Of a stretch of 64,000 nt of DNA, positions 28,880 through 38,929 are shown in pieces. This DNA comes from an uncultured Paraburkholderia sp. (GTDB taxonomy: Bacteria > Pseudomonadota > Gammaproteobacteria > Burkholderiales > Burkholderiaceae), in the NCBI GenBank assembly GCA_940746715.1, contig CALNWN010000004.1:248001-312000 (forward strand). Direction: 5' to 3'. Both the position numbers and the translations under genes were made by a program. Below the pieces are notes generated by a model, which saw nothing but the letters and a program-made list of their open reading frames with translations, had not been told where the DNA came from and ran no database searches. Each line of letters begins with the position of its first letter. Within the stretch, counting starts at the first letter, position 1.

Positions 28880-30013
28880 ATGAATACCCAAGAGGCGAAG
28901 ATCGTCCTCGAGACAGCCTTGATCTGCGCGCAGGAGCCATTAAAGCTCGGCGATTTGCGCAAGCTCTTTGCCGACGGCGTGTCGGCAGACACCGTTAGGA
29001 CTCTGCTCGAAGACCTGAAACAGGATTGGTCGGGGCGCGGTGTGGAGTTGGTCGGGCTGGCGTCGGGCTGGCGGTTTCAAAGCAAGCCCGCGATGCGTTC
29101 GTATCTGGATCGTCTGCATCCCGAGAAACCGCCGAAATATTCGCGCGCGGTGCTCGAAACGCTGGCGATCATTGCATACCGGCAACCGGTCACGCGCGGC
29201 GATATCGAAGAGATTCGCGGTGTGACGGTGAACACGCAGGTCGTCAAGCAACTCGAAGACCGCGGCTGGATCGAGGTGATCGGACATCGCGACGTGCCGG
29301 GGCGTCCGGCGCTCTATGCGACCACGCGTCAGTTTCTCGACGACCTCGGTTTGCGCGCGCTCGACGAATTGCCGCCACTCGCGGACCCGTCGGCGCAACT
29401 GAACGCGGACCTGCTCGGACAGCATGCAATCGAGTTTTCCGACGCGGAGAGTGGCGAGACGCCGGCATCGCATGAAGCAAGCGATGAGAACGCGCCTGAA
29501 GCGGCCGACATGACCGCGGCGGAAGCGGCAGCCGGCGCAGAGGCGGGAACGGAAATCGCTGCACCAGAGGCTGAGGCCGCCGACCATTCGGCGCACGAGC
29601 AGGCTGACGGCGCGCAAACGGGCACCGCAGCCGGGAGCGTCGGCGAGTCCGGAACTGCCACCCATGCGGCCGTCGAGCCGCAACCGGAAGCAGTAAAAGA
29701 AGCGGAGCAGGCGGAGCCCACGGAAAACGCCCCCGAGGCAGGCAGCGAAGCGGCAAACGTTGCACCGCTGCCAGGCGCCGGGCAATCCGAGGCCGAAGCG
29801 GAAGCGAAATCGGGAGCAGATCGCGATGCGCTCGCCGAGGCCGGTCCGGCCGATCTCGCAACATCCGCGCACGGTTCGGGCGACCTCCGCGGCACGGAGC
29901 ACGCGGCCGGATCGAACCCGACCCGAGCGGCGCACGACGAGGAAGATCGTCGCGATGCCGCACAGGACGCAGGCATTCTGACCGACGACGAAGCCGAGTC
30001 GCGCAGCGCCTGA
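28880..30013 (+). CDS. scpB: ScpB, segregation and condensation protein B
   Basis: ScpB forms the condensin-like complex with Smc and ScpA that compacts and segregates the chromosome. The N-terminal 165 residues hold two winged-helix domains, with the conserved core [40 protein letters not shown] and [20 protein letters not shown]. From about residue 170 the protein continues for some 200 residues as a Glu/Ala-rich acidic tail, which is much longer than in typical 200-residue ScpB. The tail is low complexity and probably disordered. The start ATG at 28880 gives [20 protein letters not shown]. rluB follows after about 60 bases and is probably co-transcribed. The gene is intact. Confidence 0.95.
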   Translation: MNTQEAKIVLETALICAQEPLKLGDLRKLFADGVSADTVRTLLEDLKQDWSGRGVELVGLASGWRFQSKPAMRSYLDRLHPEKPPKYSRAVLETLAIIAYRQPVTRGDIEEIRGVTVNTQVVKQLEDRGWIEVIGHRDVPGRPALYATTRQFLDDLGLRALDELPPLADPSAQLNADLLGQHAIEFSDAESGETPASHEASDENAPEAADMTAAEAAAGAEAGTEIAAPEAEAADHSAHEQADGAQTGTAAGSVGESGTATHAAVEPQPEAVKEAEQAEPTENAPEAGSEAANVAPLPGAGQSEAEAEAKSGADRDALAEAGPADLATSAHGSGDLRGTEHAAGSNPTRAAHDEEDRRDAAQDAGILTDDEAESRSA

Positions 30014-30075
30014 CGTAACCGAACATTTTTTGCCGCGCCTGCAAGGGGCGCGCGACCTGACATTTTGAGGTTGTT

Positions 30076-31773
30076 TTGACACATACCCACGACACCGATT
30101 CGTCCGAATCCGAGCGCGCCGTGCCGTCGGCGCGCGCTGACGAAACGCGCACCCAGCAAGCGTCGGCAGGCGAGGGCGAGCGCCCGGCGCAGACCACGGA
30201 AGCAGACGGCGAGGACCGTCCGCGTCGCGGGCTGCGTCGCGGGCCGCGCAGTCTGATTGCCCGGCGCCGCGCCGGCGCGAAGACGAAGGCCGCCGAAGGC
30301 GCGCCGCTTGAGGCCGCCCCGGTCGCGGGCGAAGCTCCGCCTGACGGCGAAGTGGCGGCGCAGGCGCGCCCGCCGCGCAAGGAAGCCGGCGCGAAGGGCC
30401 AGGGGTCGCGCCGCAATGCCGGCGGTGCAAAACGTGAAGGTCAGCGCGAAGGTCAACGTGACAGCGCGCCGCGCGCTGGCGGTCAGCGCCAGAATCGCCG
30501 TGGCGGCGAAGCGCCGGCGGCAGCGGCCGCCGGCGCACAGGACGACCTGTTCTCGTACGTCACATCGCCGGCTTTCGACGCCGACAACAGCACGACGGGC
30601 GGCGTGCGCGCGCCTATGCTGCGCCGGGGCAAGCCGGCCGCGGCCAAGCGCGTCCTTTCCGCCGCCGACGACGCGCCCAAGCTTCACAAGGTGCTGGCCG
30701 AGGCCGGCATGGGCTCGCGCCGCGACATGGAAGAGCTGATCGTCGCCGGCCGGGTTTCGGTGAATGGCGAACCGGCCCACATCGGCCAGCGCATCATGCC
30801 GACCGATCAGGTGCGCATTAACGGCAAGCCGGTCAAGCGTAAGCTCGCCAACAAGCCGCCGCGCGTGCTGCTGTATCACAAGCCGACGGGCGAGATCGTC
30901 AGCCATGCCGATCCGGAAGGCCGTCCTTCGGTGTTCGACAAACTGCCGCCGATGAAAACCGCCAAGTGGCTCGCGGTCGGCCGCCTCGACTTCAATACCG
31001 AAGGTCTGCTGATGCTGACCACTTCCGGCGATCTCGCGAACCGTTTCATGCATCCGCGCTATAGCGTCGAGCGTGAGTACGCGGTGCGCGTGGTCGGCGA
31101 ACTGGCGGAAGGCATGCGTCAGAAGCTGCTGAACGGCGTCGAGCTCGACGACGGTCCGGCGAATTTCCTGCGCATCCGCGACGGCGGCGGTGAAGGCACC
31201 AATCATTGGTATCACGTCGCGCTCGCCGAAGGGCGCAACCGCGAAGTGCGCCGCATGTTCGAAGCCGCCGGCCTGATGGTCAGCCGTCTCATCCGCACGC
31301 GTCACGGCCCGATTTCGCTGCCGAAGGGCCTGAAGCGCGGCCGCTGGGAAGAGCTCGAAGACAATCAGGTGCGCGCGCTGATGGCATCTGTGGGCCTAAA
31401 GGCGCCGAGCGAAGAGCGCGGTGGCCGCAATGCCGCGCCTGAGCGCAAGCAGCCCGATCCGATGCAGACGTCGATGGGCTTTATCAGCCGCGAACCGGTG
31501 CTGATGTCGCATCACCGTTTCGAACAGCAGCCGCGCGGTCAAGGCCGGCGCGGTGCGGCGGGCGGTGGCTTCGGCGGCGGCGCCGGTGCGGGCTTGGGCG
31601 GCAGCTACGGCAATCGTGGCGCCGGCCGGAGCGCGGGCGGGTTCGGCGGCACGGGCGCACCGCGCGGTGGCCGCGACGTCGACGGCAACCGCGCGCCTTG
31701 GAGCGGCGGCAATCGTGCGCCGGGCGGCAACCGCGGCAACGGCGCGCCGCGCGGCCGTTCGCGGGGGCGTTGA
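30076..31773 (+). CDS. rluB: RluB, 23S rRNA pseudouridine synthase
   Basis: RluB converts uridine 2605 (E. coli numbering) of 23S rRNA to pseudouridine. A disordered Arg/Ala/Glu-rich N-terminus of about 195 residues precedes an S4 RNA-binding domain ([20 protein letters not shown]) and the RsuA-type catalytic domain, with [20 protein letters not shown] around Asp305. The C-terminal 90 residues are a Gly/Arg-rich RGG-like tail ending [10 protein letters not shown], likely to bind RNA. The frame opens with TTG at 30076, the best available start; no ATG is placed sensibly. It is longer than the E. coli enzyme because of both tails. It is intact and downstream of scpB. Confidence 0.93.
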   Translation: MTHTHDTDSSESERAVPSARADETRTQQASAGEGERPAQTTEADGEDRPRRGLRRGPRSLIARRRAGAKTKAAEGAPLEAAPVAGEAPPDGEVAAQARPPRKEAGAKGQGSRRNAGGAKREGQREGQRDSAPRAGGQRQNRRGGEAPAAAAAGAQDDLFSYVTSPAFDADNSTTGGVRAPMLRRGKPAAAKRVLSAADDAPKLHKVLAEAGMGSRRDMEELIVAGRVSVNGEPAHIGQRIMPTDQVRINGKPVKRKLANKPPRVLLYHKPTGEIVSHADPEGRPSVFDKLPPMKTAKWLAVGRLDFNTEGLLMLTTSGDLANRFMHPRYSVEREYAVRVVGELAEGMRQKLLNGVELDDGPANFLRIRDGGGEGTNHWYHVALAEGRNREVRRMFEAAGLMVSRLIRTRHGPISLPKGLKRGRWEELEDNQVRALMASVGLKAPSEERGGRNAAPERKQPDPMQTSMGFISREPVLMSHHRFEQQPRGQGRRGAAGGGFGGGAGAGLGGSYGNRGAGRSAGGFGGTGAPRGGRDVDGNRAPWSGGNRAPGGNRGNGAPRGRSRGR

Positions 31774-32045
31774 TCGCACGTGTTGATCGTGCGCGCGAAG
31801 GGTCGGCGGCTTGCTTGAGCCGGCATCTAGTCGCTTGGGGGACGAGCCGCGGGCAGGCGCGGCGATGAGCTGACCGAGGGCTGCCGCGCCTGCCGGCGCC
31901 GTAAGTGAACCGAGCGCAGACGGAAGTCGGGCCAGATTGCGCGGGCGCCGTCTTGCAAAGTCCGCAAACGCCGCCATTGTCGAAACATCGTCGAAAGATC
32001 GCCATGAAATCAAGCGGAAATGCGCTTGGCGCGGCGCTTTGCGGT

Positions 32046-32073
32046 TTGCGTTTGTCCTGAAAATGGCTACAAT
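32046..32073 (+). promoter_or_regulatory. Likely sigma-70 promoter of the rimP-nusA-infB operon
   Basis: TTGCGT (32046-32051) and TACAAT (32068-32073) are separated by 16 bases in an otherwise GC-rich region. The site lies 207 bases before the rimP start, leaving a long leader that contains the hairpin at 32133-32154. Confidence 0.6.
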
Positions 32074-32132
32074 CGCCTCTGGGCGTGGGGCTTTTCATGT
32101 GCGGCTCAGGTGCGACCGCCGGTAATAAGATG

Positions 32133-32154
32133 ATGGGCGTTCAGCCCATTTTTT
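32133..32154 (+). terminator. Attenuator-like hairpin in the rimP leader
   Basis: A perfect 6-bp stem (atgggc/gcccat) with a gttca loop is followed directly by five to six T. It has the form of an intrinsic terminator but sits inside the leader between the proposed promoter and rimP. It could act as an attenuator or NusA-responsive terminator, which would be autoregulatory because nusA is in the operon (inference). Confidence 0.6.
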
Positions 32155-32280
32155 GCCGCTCAGTTCATCGTGGTTCGGCATCCCGGGTAGCACGAACGTG
32201 CGCCGGCTAGGCGCGCGGCCCGCATTGGTTGTTTGCAGAACAAGCGGCAGGCTCGCTGTGCGAACATCTAAGAGGGCACT

Positions 32281-32742
32281 GTGCAACTGACGGAACTGAT
32301 TGAAACCACGGTCGTGGGACTCGGTTACGAGCTCGTCGATCTCGAGCGCACTGGGCGCGGCATGTTGTGTATCTATATCGACCAGCCGGCCGGCAGCATC
32401 GCGATCGAAGACTGCGAGAAAGTCACGCGTCAGCTCCAGCACTTACTGACGGTCGAAAATATCGATTATGAGCGGCTCGAAGTATCGTCGCCGGGCCTCG
32501 ACCGTCTGCTGAAAAAACTGGCGGATTTTGAACGCTTCGCAGGCAGCGAGGCGGTAATCACATTGAAAAAGCCATTGGACGGACGGAAATCGTACCGGGG
32601 TATTTTGTATGCTCCGCAAGGCGAGACCATCGGTCTGGAATTTGAAGGGAAGGAAGGCGCCGCGATGCTCGATTTCACGCTCGCGGACATGGACAAAGCA
32701 CGCCTCGTTCCGAAAGTTGACTTTAGGAGCCGCAAACAATGA
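32281..32742 (+). CDS. rimP: RimP, ribosome maturation factor
   Basis: RimP assists assembly of the 30S subunit. The 153-residue protein starts with GTG ([20 protein letters not shown]) and carries the two family domains: the N-terminal alpha/beta part with [15 protein letters not shown] and [20 protein letters not shown], and the C-terminal SH3-like barrel ([20 protein letters not shown]). Its stop overlaps the nusA start by four bases, so translation is coupled. It is the first gene of the rimP-nusA-infB operon, with a 500-base leader upstream. Intact, standard length. Confidence 0.95.
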   Translation: MQLTELIETTVVGLGYELVDLERTGRGMLCIYIDQPAGSIAIEDCEKVTRQLQHLLTVENIDYERLEVSSPGLDRLLKKLADFERFAGSEAVITLKKPLDGRKSYRGILYAPQGETIGLEFEGKEGAAMLDFTLADMDKARLVPKVDFRSRKQ

Positions 32743-34214
32743 GTCGCGAAGTGTTGATGCTGGTGGATGCGCTGGCACGCGAGAAGAATGTCGACAAAGA
32801 CGTGGTATTTGCCGCGCTCGAAGCGGCTCTCGCTTCGGCCTCCAAGAAACTCTTCGAAGAAGACGCGGACATCCGCGTCCATATCGACCGTGAAAGCGGC
32901 GAGCACGAAACGTTTCGCCGCTGGAAAGTGGTGCCGGACGAAGCCGGTCTGCAGGAGCCGGATCAGGAAATCCTGCTGTTCGAAGCACGCGAGCAGAAGC
33001 CGGAAATCCAGATCGACGAATACATCGAAGAACCGGTGCCGTCCATCGAATTCGGCCGTATCGGCGCGCAGGCCGCCAAGCAGGTGATCCTGCAGAAGGT
33101 GCGCGACGCCGAGCGCGAGCAGATCCTGAACGACTTCCTCGAGCGCGGCGAGCACATCATGACCGGCTCGGTGAAGCGCCTGGATAAGGGCAACTTCATC
33201 GTCGAAACGGGCCGTGTCGAAGCGCTCCTGCGCCGCGATCAGCTGATTCCGAAGGAAAACCTGCGCGTGGGCGACCGCGTGCGCGCCTACATCGCGAAGG
33301 TCGATCGCACCGCGCGCGGTCCGCAGATCGAACTGTCGCGTACGGCGCCCGAATTCCTGATGAAGCTGTTCGAAATGGAAGTGCCGGAAATCGAACAGGG
33401 CCTGCTCGAAATCAAGGCGGCGGCGCGCGACCCCGGCGTGCGCGCCAAGATCGGCGTGGTCGCGTACGACAAGCGTATCGACCCGATCGGCACCTGCGTC
33501 GGCATTCGCGGTTCGCGTGTGCAGGCGGTGCGTAACGAGCTCGGTGGCGAAAACGTCGACATCGTGCTATGGTCGGAGGATCCCGCCCAGTTTGTGATCG
33601 GCGCGCTCGCGCCGGCTGCAGTCCAGTCCATCGTTGTCGACGAAGAGAAGCATTCGATGGACGTCGTCGTCGACGAAAACGAACTGGCGGTCGCGATCGG
33701 CCGCAGCGGCCAGAACGTGCGTCTTGCCAGCGAACTCACCGGCTGGCAGATCAACATCATGACGCCGGACGAATCTGCGCAAAAGCAGAATCAGGAACGC
33801 GTTGTTCTGCGCGACCTGTTCATGGCGCGTCTCGATGTCGACGAAGAAGTCGCCGACATCCTGATCGACGAAGGCTTCACGAGCCTCGAAGAGATCGCTT
33901 ACGTGCCGCTGAACGAAATGCTCGAAATCGAGGCATTCGACGAAGACACCGTCCACGAACTGCGCAACCGCGCGCGCGACGCGTTGTTGACCATGGCGAT
34001 CGCGAATGAAGAAAAGGTCGAAAATGTAGCGCTCGACCTGAAGAGCCTGGACGGCATGGACGCCGACCTGCTCGCAAAACTGGCCGAACATCAGATCCAG
34101 ACGCGCGACGAACTCGCCGAGCTGGCGGTGGATGAACTGGTCGAGATGACCGGAATGGAAGAGGATGCCGCTAAGGCGTTGATCATGAAAGCACGTGAAC
34201 ACTGGTTCCAGTGA
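32739..34214 (+). CDS. nusA: NusA, transcription elongation/termination factor
   Basis: NusA binds RNA polymerase and modulates pausing, termination and antitermination. The 491-residue protein shows the N-terminal polymerase-binding domain ([20 protein letters not shown]), an S1 domain (about 135-200), two KH domains ([20 protein letters not shown] and [20 protein letters not shown]), and two acidic C-terminal repeat domains ending [13 protein letters not shown]. The ATG overlaps the rimP stop. It is intact, with no internal break. The hairpin upstream of rimP may be one of its targets. Confidence 0.97.
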   Translation: MSREVLMLVDALAREKNVDKDVVFAALEAALASASKKLFEEDADIRVHIDRESGEHETFRRWKVVPDEAGLQEPDQEILLFEAREQKPEIQIDEYIEEPVPSIEFGRIGAQAAKQVILQKVRDAEREQILNDFLERGEHIMTGSVKRLDKGNFIVETGRVEALLRRDQLIPKENLRVGDRVRAYIAKVDRTARGPQIELSRTAPEFLMKLFEMEVPEIEQGLLEIKAAARDPGVRAKIGVVAYDKRIDPIGTCVGIRGSRVQAVRNELGGENVDIVLWSEDPAQFVIGALAPAAVQSIVVDEEKHSMDVVVDENELAVAIGRSGQNVRLASELTGWQINIMTPDESAQKQNQERVVLRDLFMARLDVDEEVADILIDEGFTSLEEIAYVPLNEMLEIEAFDEDTVHELRNRARDALLTMAIANEEKVENVALDLKSLDGMDADLLAKLAEHQIQTRDELAELAVDELVEMTGMEEDAAKALIMKAREHWFQ

Positions 34215-34308
34215 GAAATGACCATGGCGCACTAAATTGAACGCGGCCGCGAGGCTGCATGACCCGATGCTAACCGCAAGGAATCGGTCCTTGCATTAAG
34301 AGGAATGA

Positions 34309-37116
34309 ATGGCGAGTAACAACGTAGCCCAATTTGCCGCGGAACTGAAAATGCCTGCAGGCGTGCTGCTCGAGCAGCTGCAGGCGGCGGGCGTCACCAA
34401 AGCGAGCGAAGCCGACTCCTTGTCCGAAACGGACAAGGCGCGTCTGCTCGACCACTTGCGCAAGTCTCACGGCTCGACTGATGCGGACAAGCGCAAGATC
34501 ACGCTGACGAAACGGCATACGTCGGAGATCAAGCAGTCCGATGCGACGGGCAAGGCTCGCACCATTCAGGTCGAGGTGCGCAAGAAGCGCACTTTCGTCC
34601 GCCGCGACGAAACCTCCGCTGAAGGCGGAGAGGCATCGAATAATGTGGCCGAAAGCACGGACGCCGAGGAGCTCGAACTCCAGCGCCGCGAAGAAGAAGC
34701 GCGTCATGAAGCCGAACTGCTCGAGAAGCAGGCTCAGGAGCTGAAGGCGCGTCAGGAACAGCTCGAACGCGAAGAGGCCGAGCGCCAGGCGCGCGAACAG
34801 GCGGCCGAAGCGGCCGTCGCGAAAGACACCGAGCAGGACGACGAGCGCGCTGCGGCTGAGCGCGCGGCTCAGCGCGAAGCGGCGAAGAAGGCGGAAGACG
34901 CGGCGCGTCAGGCTGCCGAAAAGGCGCGCGCCGAGCAGGAAGAAATCGCGAAGCGCCGCGCCGCGGCGGAAGCCGAAGCGCGCGCGATCCGCGAAATGAT
35001 GAACACGCCGCGCAAGGCGCAGGTGAAGGCGCCGGAACCGGCGCCCAAGCCCGCCGAGCCGGCCAAGGCCGCGGAAGCCAAGGGCACGCTGCACAAGCCG
35101 GCGCGTCCGGCTCCTAGCGCCGCACGCAAGCCGGCGGCAGCGGCCCCGGCCGCGACCACCACCACGCCGTCCGCCGGCGACAAGAAGAAGCCGGGCGGAA
35201 AGGGCGGCTGGCAGGACGACGCAGCCAAGCGCCGCGGCATCAAGACCCGCGGCGATACGAGCGGCGGCGTCGACCGAGGCTGGCGCGGCGGCCCGAAGGG
35301 TCGCGGCAAGCATCAGGACCAGGGCACCACGTTCCAGGCGCCGACCGAACCGATCGTGCGTGAAGTGCACGTGCCGGAAACCATCACGGTCGCCGACCTG
35401 GCGCACAAGATGGCGGTGAAGGCGTCGGAAGTCATCAAGTCGATGATGAAGCTCGGCCAGATGGTCACCATCAACCAGATGCTGGACCAGGAAACGGCGA
35501 TGATCATCGTCGAGGAACTGGGCCATCACGCGGTCGCGGCCAAGCTGGACGACCCGGAAGCCATGCTGGTGGAAGGCGAAGTGTCGGATGCGGAAGCATT
35601 GCCGCGTCCGCCGGTCGTCACCGTCATGGGTCACGTCGACCACGGCAAGACGTCGCTCCTCGACTACATCCGCCGCGCGAAGGTTGCGGCCGGCGAAGCA
35701 GGCGGCATTACGCAGCACATCGGCGCTTACCACGTCGAAACACCGCGTGGCGTCATCACGTTCCTCGACACGCCGGGTCACGAGGCCTTTACGGCCATGC
35801 GTGCCCGCGGTGCGAAGGCAACGGACATCGTGATTCTGGTGGTTGCAGCCGACGACGGCGTGATGCCGCAAACGAAGGAAGCGATCGCCCACGCGAAGGC
35901 CGGCGGCGTGCCGCTCGTCGTCGCGATCAACAAGATCGACAAGCCGGAAGCGAACCCGGAACGCGTCAAGCAGGAACTCGTCGCGGAAGGCGTCGTGCCG
36001 GAAGAATACGGCGGCGATTCGCCGTTCGTGCCGGTGTCGGCAAAGACCGGCTCGGGTATCGACGACCTGCTCGAAAACGTGCTGCTGCAAGCCGAAGTGC
36101 TGGAACTCAAGGCACCGGTCGAAGCGCCGGCCAAGGGTCTCGTCATCGAAGCGAAGCTCGACAAGGGTAAGGGTCCGGTCGCCACAATCCTCGTGCAGTC
36201 CGGTACGCTGAACCGCGGCGACGTGGTGCTGGCTGGCAGCGCCTACGGTCGCGTGCGAGCCATGCTGGACGAAACCGGCAAGCCGACCAAGTCGGCGGGT
36301 CCGTCGATCCCGGTCGAAATCCAGGGTCTGTCGGAAGTGCCGCAAGCGGGCGAAGAAGTCATCGTCATGCCGGACGAGCGCAAGGCGCGTGAAGTCGCGC
36401 TGTTCCGTCAAGGCAAGTTCCGCGACGTCAAGCTGGCGAAGCAGCAGGCCGCGAAGCTCGAGAACATGCTGGAACAGATGGGCGAAGGCGAAGTGCAGTA
36501 CATGCCGCTCATCGTCAAGGCAGACGTGCAAGGTTCGCAGGAAGCGCTTGTGCAGTCGCTGCTCAAGCTCTCGACCGACGAAGTGCGCGTGCAGATCGTG
36601 CACGGCGCCGTCGGCGGCATCAGCGAATCCGACGTCAACCTGGCAACGGCTTCGAAGGCAGTCATCATCGGCTTCAACACGCGGGCGGATGCGCAGGCTC
36701 GCAAGCTGGCCGAGGCCAACGGCGTGGACATTCGCTACTACAACATCATCTACGACGCAGTGGATGAGCTGAAGGCCGCGATGTCGGGCATGCTGGCGCC
36801 GGAGAAGCGCGAAGTCGTGACGGGTACCGTCGAAGTGCGTCAGGTCTTCAAGGTGCCGAAGATCGGCGCAGTGGCAGGCTGTATGGTCACGGACGGCTTC
36901 GTCAAGCGCTCGTCGTCGGTGCGCGTGCTGCGCAACAACGTCGTCATCTTCACGGGCGAGCTGGATTCGCTCAAGCGCTTCAAGGACGACGTGAAGGAAG
37001 TCCGCCAGGGCTTCGAGTGCGGTATGTCGATCAAGAACTTCAACGACATCGTCGAAGGCGATCAGTTCGAAGTCTTCGAAGTCTTCGAAGTCACCGAAGT
37101 CGCGCGTACGCTGTAA
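34309..37116 (+). CDS. infB: InfB, translation initiation factor IF-2
   Basis: IF-2 is the GTPase that brings initiator tRNA to the 30S subunit. The 935-residue protein has an IF2_N domain, a long charged Glu/Ala/Lys coiled region (about 100-245), a Gly/Lys-rich stretch, a second IF2_N-like domain ([20 protein letters not shown]), and the G domain from about residue 440 with [29 protein letters not shown] and NKID. Domains II-IV then follow to the C-terminus. The last residues repeat EVF ([16 protein letters not shown]) because ttcgaagtc is present three times in tandem. The start ATG at 34309 follows a ribosome site (aagagg). It is intact. Confidence 0.97.
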   Translation: MASNNVAQFAAELKMPAGVLLEQLQAAGVTKASEADSLSETDKARLLDHLRKSHGSTDADKRKITLTKRHTSEIKQSDATGKARTIQVEVRKKRTFVRRDETSAEGGEASNNVAESTDAEELELQRREEEARHEAELLEKQAQELKARQEQLEREEAERQAREQAAEAAVAKDTEQDDERAAAERAAQREAAKKAEDAARQAAEKARAEQEEIAKRRAAAEAEARAIREMMNTPRKAQVKAPEPAPKPAEPAKAAEAKGTLHKPARPAPSAARKPAAAAPAATTTTPSAGDKKKPGGKGGWQDDAAKRRGIKTRGDTSGGVDRGWRGGPKGRGKHQDQGTTFQAPTEPIVREVHVPETITVADLAHKMAVKASEVIKSMMKLGQMVTINQMLDQETAMIIVEELGHHAVAAKLDDPEAMLVEGEVSDAEALPRPPVVTVMGHVDHGKTSLLDYIRRAKVAAGEAGGITQHIGAYHVETPRGVITFLDTPGHEAFTAMRARGAKATDIVILVVAADDGVMPQTKEAIAHAKAGGVPLVVAINKIDKPEANPERVKQELVAEGVVPEEYGGDSPFVPVSAKTGSGIDDLLENVLLQAEVLELKAPVEAPAKGLVIEAKLDKGKGPVATILVQSGTLNRGDVVLAGSAYGRVRAMLDETGKPTKSAGPSIPVEIQGLSEVPQAGEEVIVMPDERKAREVALFRQGKFRDVKLAKQQAAKLENMLEQMGEGEVQYMPLIVKADVQGSQEALVQSLLKLSTDEVRVQIVHGAVGGISESDVNLATASKAVIIGFNTRADAQARKLAEANGVDIRYYNIIYDAVDELKAAMSGMLAPEKREVVTGTVEVRQVFKVPKIGAVAGCMVTDGFVKRSSSVRVLRNNVVIFTGELDSLKRFKDDVKEVRQGFECGMSIKNFNDIVEGDQFEVFEVFEVTEVARTL

Positions 37117-37289
37117 TTCACGCGGCAAGGGTTCCAGGGGCGGAGCGGGCATCAACGCCCACTCCGCCCGTTGTTTTTGGGCCTGCCGTTTCGCGCAACC
37201 CGTGCGGTTGCGCTCCGCGAACGCCGCGCTCGTTGTAGCCGTGCGGCCGCGAACTTTTTTGCATCCGTCACCACGGATCACACAACACC

Positions 37290-37655
37290 ATGCCTAAGAA
37301 ACGTTCTTCACCCAATCGCAACGTGCAGATCGCCGATCAGATCCAGCGCGATCTGTCGGAACTGCTGCGCGAGGTCAAGGATCCGCGCATCGGCATCGTC
37401 ACGATTCAGAGCGTCGAGCTGACGCCGGACTATGCGCACGCCAAGGTCTATTTCACGACCTTGACCGGCGATCCGCAGCAGACGCTCGCGGCGCTCACGC
37501 ACGCGGCCGGCCATTTGCACAATCAGTTGTTCAAGCGCCTGCACATTCATACGGTGCCGACGCTGCATTTCCATTACGACAAGACGATCGAGCGTGCCGT
37601 CGAGATGTCGCGTCTGATCGACGAGGCGAACGCCAGTCGCGCGAAAGAGGACTAA
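37290..37655 (+). CDS. rbfA: RbfA, ribosome-binding factor A
   Basis: RbfA is a small KH-fold protein needed for maturation of the 16S rRNA 5' end. The 121-residue sequence has the expected features: a basic start [20 protein letters not shown], the core [20 protein letters not shown] and [11 protein letters not shown], and the closing [20 protein letters not shown]. It lies between infB and truB in the usual order and is probably part of the same transcript. It is intact. Confidence 0.95.
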   Translation: MPKKRSSPNRNVQIADQIQRDLSELLREVKDPRIGIVTIQSVELTPDYAHAKVYFTTLTGDPQQTLAALTHAAGHLHNQLFKRLHIHTVPTLHFHYDKTIERAVEMSRLIDEANASRAKED

Positions 37656-37804
37656 CGCTTCCCGCGCACGCGTGCGCCCATGTGCGTCGCGCGTGGCCGC
37701 GGCAGGGCTCGGGAAGCACCACTAACGCCGCGCGCTCCACTGTCCGCGGCGCTGCGCCCAGCGCTCGACGCCGATCCGCCTCACTACCCAACCTGTCTTC
37801 CGAC

Positions 37805-38743
37805 ATGACCGCGCCTCAACGCCCCCGCGTGCCGCGTCGCGCGCTCGACGGCGTGCTGCTGCTCGACAAGCCGCTCGGCCTGTCGAGCAACGACGCACTG
37901 ATTCGCGTGAAGCGCCTCTATCTGGCGAAAAAGGCCGGGCACACCGGCACGCTCGATCCGCTCGCGACCGGGCTGCTGCCGCTCTGTTTCGGCGAAGCCA
38001 CCAAGTTCTCGCAAGATCTGCTCGAAGCCGATAAGACCTATGAGGCCACCATGCGTCTCGGCATTCGCACGACGACCGGCGACGCCGAAGGCGAGCCCGT
38101 CGACATCCGCGCGGTGACCTGCGACGAAGCCGCGGTGCGGGCCGCGCTGCCTCGGTTTCTCGGCGGCATCGTTCAGGTTCCGCCGATGTATTCGGCGCTC
38201 AAGCGCGACGGCAAGCCGCTCTACGAATACGCGCGCGTGGGTCAGACCGTCGAGCGGGCAGGGCGTGAGGTCACGATCCATGCGCTCGAACTGCTCGCTT
38301 GCGCGCTGCCGGATGTCACGTTTCGCGTCACGTGCAGCAAGGGCACCTACGTGCGCACGCTCGCCGAGGACATCGGCGAGGCGTTGGGCTGCGGTGCTCA
38401 TCTGGTGGCGTTGCGGCGCACCGGCGTCGGCGCGCTGACGCTCGAGCATTCGGTCACGCTCGACCAGCTGTCGGACGCCACGGAAAGCGAGCGCGATGCG
38501 TGGCTGCAGCCGGTCGACGCGTTGCTGTCCACTTTTCCGTCCGTGCATCTCGACGAGGACGCGACGCGCCGCTTTATGCATGGTCAGCGGCTGAAGCTTT
38601 CGGAACTCGATCTGGGCGCTGACGCCAGGAACGCGTCGCGCGTGAGAGTTTACGCGGCGGCGCAAGGCCGCCTGCTCGGTGTTGCGAAGTGCGGGGACGG
38701 CGTGCTCGCCCCGGAACGGCTGGTGGTCACGGCGGCCAATTAG
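37805..38743 (+). CDS. truB: TruB, tRNA pseudouridine-55 synthase
   Basis: TruB makes pseudouridine 55 in the T-loop of tRNAs. The 312-residue protein, from the ATG at 37805 (MTAPQRPRVPRRALDGVLLL), contains the catalytic segment KKAGHTGTLDPLATGLLPLC with the nucleophile Asp51, then YEATMRLGIRTTTGDAEG, PPMYSALKRDGKPLYEYAR and the C-terminal PUA-like region. An open frame extends upstream to 37682, but the downstream ATG matches the family start. A strong terminator at 38821-38856 closes the cluster. It is intact. Confidence 0.95.
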   Translation: MTAPQRPRVPRRALDGVLLLDKPLGLSSNDALIRVKRLYLAKKAGHTGTLDPLATGLLPLCFGEATKFSQDLLEADKTYEATMRLGIRTTTGDAEGEPVDIRAVTCDEAAVRAALPRFLGGIVQVPPMYSALKRDGKPLYEYARVGQTVERAGREVTIHALELLACALPDVTFRVTCSKGTYVRTLAEDIGEALGCGAHLVALRRTGVGALTLEHSVTLDQLSDATESERDAWLQPVDALLSTFPSVHLDEDATRRFMHGQRLKLSELDLGADARNASRVRVYAAAQGRLLGVAKCGDGVLAPERLVVTAAN

Positions 38744-38820
38744 CGGCTCCCGGCGCGGTGGCGGCGAGCGTAGCAAGTCGCGCAAACGTTCGAAAACCGC
38801 GCGCGGGCCGATTGCAACAA

Positions 38821-38856
38821 AAAAAGCGGGACCGCCCAACAAGCGGTCCCGCTTTT
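38821..38856 (+). terminator. Bidirectional terminator between truB and emrB
   Basis: A perfect 10-bp stem, gcgggaccgc/gcggtcccgc, with a 7-base loop is flanked by A5 on the left and T4 on the right. It can therefore end transcripts of the rightward truB operon, and the leftward efflux operon on the other strand. Confidence 0.85.
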
Positions 38857-38929
38857 CATGTCCGACTACACGAGACTACACGCCACTGCGCGCCAGTCGC
38901 GCGACCAGTCGCGCGACTAAAACCCAAAC

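Noticed and set aside
38890..38918. Short tandem repeat cagtcgcgcgac after truB
   Set aside because: There are only two copies of 12 bases in a non-coding gap, which is not distinguishable from chance or simple slippage.
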